Assembly: GCA_025449115.1 (NCBI GenBank)
Contig: JAHLKC010000036.1
Coordinates: 1 to 64,000, forward strand
DNA length: 64,000 nucleotides
Source of the DNA: Chytridium lagenaria
Taxonomy: Eukaryota > Chytridiomycota > Chytridiomycetes > Chytridiales > Chytridiaceae
Direction: 5' to 3'
Shown here: positions 61,991 through 64,000 of the stretch, piece after piece
Layout of the letters: each line of letters begins with the position of its first letter
Position numbering within the stretch: position 1 is the stretch's first letter
Translations under genes and position numbers: made by a program
The notes under the pieces: generated by a model
The model's input: only the letters and a program-made list of their open reading frames with translations
Told to the model about the DNA's origin: nothing
Database searches by the model: none

Positions 61991-62289
61991 GAAGCTATAA
62001 AGAGGTTTCACTAACTGATTTGACTTCGTTATATTTCAACTCCACCCCTTCATTTGTCTACTTAGAAATGCCATAGTGGCAGTACGCTTCCCTTAAAGCA
62101 GCCCGCAGCAGCTCTGAAGGGAACAGCGCTGGCATATATCCTTCCTCACACCTCACCCTTGTTGCACTAGCAAGTGCTTTCCCTCTAGTTGCTACAACAT
62201 CTCATCTTACACAAACTCTTTAACAAACCAAAATTGAATAGATTTCCGTTCACTCTCTGAAGACCTAGACTAGCTTATTGCACACCACC

Positions 62290-62720
62290 AGGCATGGCCA
62301 CCTTTGGGCCAGTCTTTCTTCTTTCTTCAATTCTTAACTATAGTGTTATTTAGTTGTACTTAGGGTGCTCGGGTAAGCACGCCGCTGGATGAAACTACAC
62401 CCAGCCAAGATGAGCTTCAAAAAGGGCTTGAACCGTGCATATACGCTTCTCTGGGGTGATTCTGTAGGTAGTATAAGAACCTCTGTGTTATATGTGTATT
62501 ATGATGTGCCAGCTACATATATATCTAGGAGTGGGAAAGCAGGATAGATAGAGCCGTGGATAGACAAGATGGAGATAACACATGTTTACTCAGCAATTAC
62601 AAGGCCTTGTACACTACTTGGATCAGGATGGACTCCCTACTGAATGACCCTTCCACCTAGGTACTGTGATCCCCAACGTTGGTCATTTTCCTATACTTTT
62701 GATCCTTCTTTATCACTTTT
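62290..62720. repeat. Unclassified interspersed repeat, copy 2
   Basis: Counterpart of 47031-47417 (shared GGTGCTC...AGCACGC..CTGGATGAAAC, GAGATAACACATGTTT, ACAAGGCCTTGTACACTACTT). It follows the family 4 RNase H end, so it may be that element's untranslated tail or LTR. Confidence 0.55.
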
Positions 62721-62889
62721 ATGCTAGTAGAACAACAATCACCACAGCACAGGCAATCCTTGCTTCCCTTAACAGATGTGTAAGGCTTCAGTCTTACCTC
62801 AGGAGCGCTAAGGTTGTCACTTACAGTGTGGTTCTCTACCTTTTGTATGTTAAGGCTGAGCAGAGGGGGACATAGAGTAAATTTCACAG

Positions 62890-63110
62890 GGAGCCGTAGT
62901 TGAATGAGATAGAGACAACATTTGTTAAAGGGCCTACTGCAACAAGCACAAGGCCGAGTACACTACTTGGAGTGAGAAGGACTCTATCCTTGACGTCGCT
63001 TCCACTTGGCCACTTTGGATCTGCGCAACAGTCTTTTGACCTTCGGTTCATCTTCAATAATAGTTTATTTCATTCATCAGAAAGCCCATCCAGTTCCAAC
63101 AATATCTCCT
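62890..63110. repeat. Unclassified interspersed repeat, copy 3 (partial)
   Basis: Third copy, sharing GAGATAGAGACAACATTTGT, ACAAGGCCGAGTACACTACT and the following GGACTCTATCC block with copies 1 and 2. Confidence 0.55.
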
Positions 63111-64000
63111 CCGCTTACTTTCTGATCCTCTTTGGTGCCATTAAACTGTATTATAAAGGGCCAACAACGAGTGCTGCTGCAGAGAGAGTGAACATTTTAA
63201 GATACTTGGTTATAACAATTGGCGCTTTACTAAATAGAAACACCTTTGAGAAGTGTTTCTCTTCTTTTACTTTCACTCTCTCTTCCTTGCTTTTCCTTTC
63301 CTTTTTATTAAGACTTTTCCTGTTTTCTTGCCAACCTCCTTCTACTGAGACTTTAGGTTGGCTATTCTGATGGGAGTGCCTTCCGTGATGAGTGCGGCGT
63401 TCCTTTTATCAGCGCCGTCGTTACCGCCATGATCACATTGAAAATAAACGAAGTACAATGGTTTGTGTTGAAATGTGATGGAGTGGGATGGGTTGTGGTT
63501 TTGCATCTTGTCAGGTTTATTCTGCAAAAATGGAGTCCTGACGTATATTTCGTAAAAACATTTTAATTAAGGATTATTTTGCAAATCATTATTTCAGGAA
63601 GTCATGAGATGTGAATCCATAAAGCACTCTGGTGAAATATTGCATTAAAGAATTCTCGGCATTTTTGGAAAATCAAAAATGAATCCATCCACCAATTTAA
63701 TAAAATAATGATTTAGGGCCAAAAACTTTCAAAGTAACGTTTTTTTGGCGAATCCAAGCGCACCCTAAACAATTAGAACAAAACCCAAGCCAACCAAATT
63801 CCCTGTTGTCACTAAAGGCAGAATTATAGGAGCACATGCTAGAACGCCAGTCTTGTTGCCTTTTATGTGGTTCTCTACCACTGTATGCCAAATATTAGCA
63901 GAGGACCCCATTCTGTTGATTTTCTCCTGAGCTTTTAAATACTTTCCACATCTGAATAAGAGAAGCACGTTTTTAGATATGAACGGTGGTCACTGCGTCA
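63111..64000. other. Right-end region, no recognised gene
   Basis: Contains a minus-strand open stretch at 63697-63968 with a hydrophobic end (LVTTGNLVGLGFVLIV) and the segment KINRMGSSANIWHTVVENH; I cannot place it. No repeats or RNA genes are evident. Confidence 0.35.

Noticed and set aside
62900..63370. Plus-strand open frame of 156 codons
   Set aside because: It overlaps repeat copy 3, has low-complexity Ser/Leu/Phe content and matches no family that I recognise.
1..64000. tRNA or rRNA genes
   Set aside because: I scanned for A/B box and cloverleaf-like sequence and for rRNA core motifs by eye and found nothing convincing; a covariance-model search would be needed to exclude them.

Overview
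This window reads as nuclear DNA of a fungus. The genes have many short GT...AG introns, fungal-type housekeeping products (a split eL8 ribosomal protein gene, mitochondrial COQ8 kinase, proton-translocating transhydrogenase, a TMEM18-like protein) and Ty1/Copia retrotransposons. A transhydrogenase, a NACHT-WD40 STAND protein and very short intergenic spacers would suit an early-diverging (chytrid-like) fungus. That placement is inference; no rRNA or other taxonomic marker is present.

Layout. Positions 1-31,000 form a gene-dense block, almost all on the minus strand: eL8 (293-1376), then on the plus strand a TMEM18-like gene (2473-3760), then minus COQ8 (4334 to about 7138), a proline-rich single-pass membrane protein of unknown role (7986-10423), an FNBP4-like WW-domain protein (10902-13082), a large DUF4062/NACHT/WD40 protein (13258-21633), an ankyrin / dysferlin-type / RING protein (22026-25863) and NAD(P) transhydrogenase NNT (26286-30489). 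Positions 30,490-32,931 show no recognisable gene. Positions 32,932-61,900 are a nested graveyard of at least four Copia families: two tandem minus-strand copies sharing an LTR (32932-43299), a nearly complete plus-strand copy (47418-52593), a deleted second-family copy with an intact gag (53636-55243), an interrupted third-family copy (55244-61664), and solo LTRs with 5-bp target duplications. The right end (61,900-64,000) holds diverged repeats and no gene I recognise.

Two themes stand out. First, single-copy conserved genes carry repeated one-base frame breaks, many in G/C runs, so residual assembly indels are the simplest explanation and broken frames here should not be read as pseudogenes. 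Second, several loci have real structure worth a look: a minisatellite built from the 3' end of COQ8, a STAND protein whose P-loop lysine is arginine, an unusual ankyrin-DysF-RING combination, and a foreign segment replacing part of a Copia gag.

Functionally, NNT and COQ8 are both mitochondrial inner-membrane/matrix redox genes; the NACHT-WD40 and RING proteins look like signalling or quality-control factors. I see no operon-like co-regulation.
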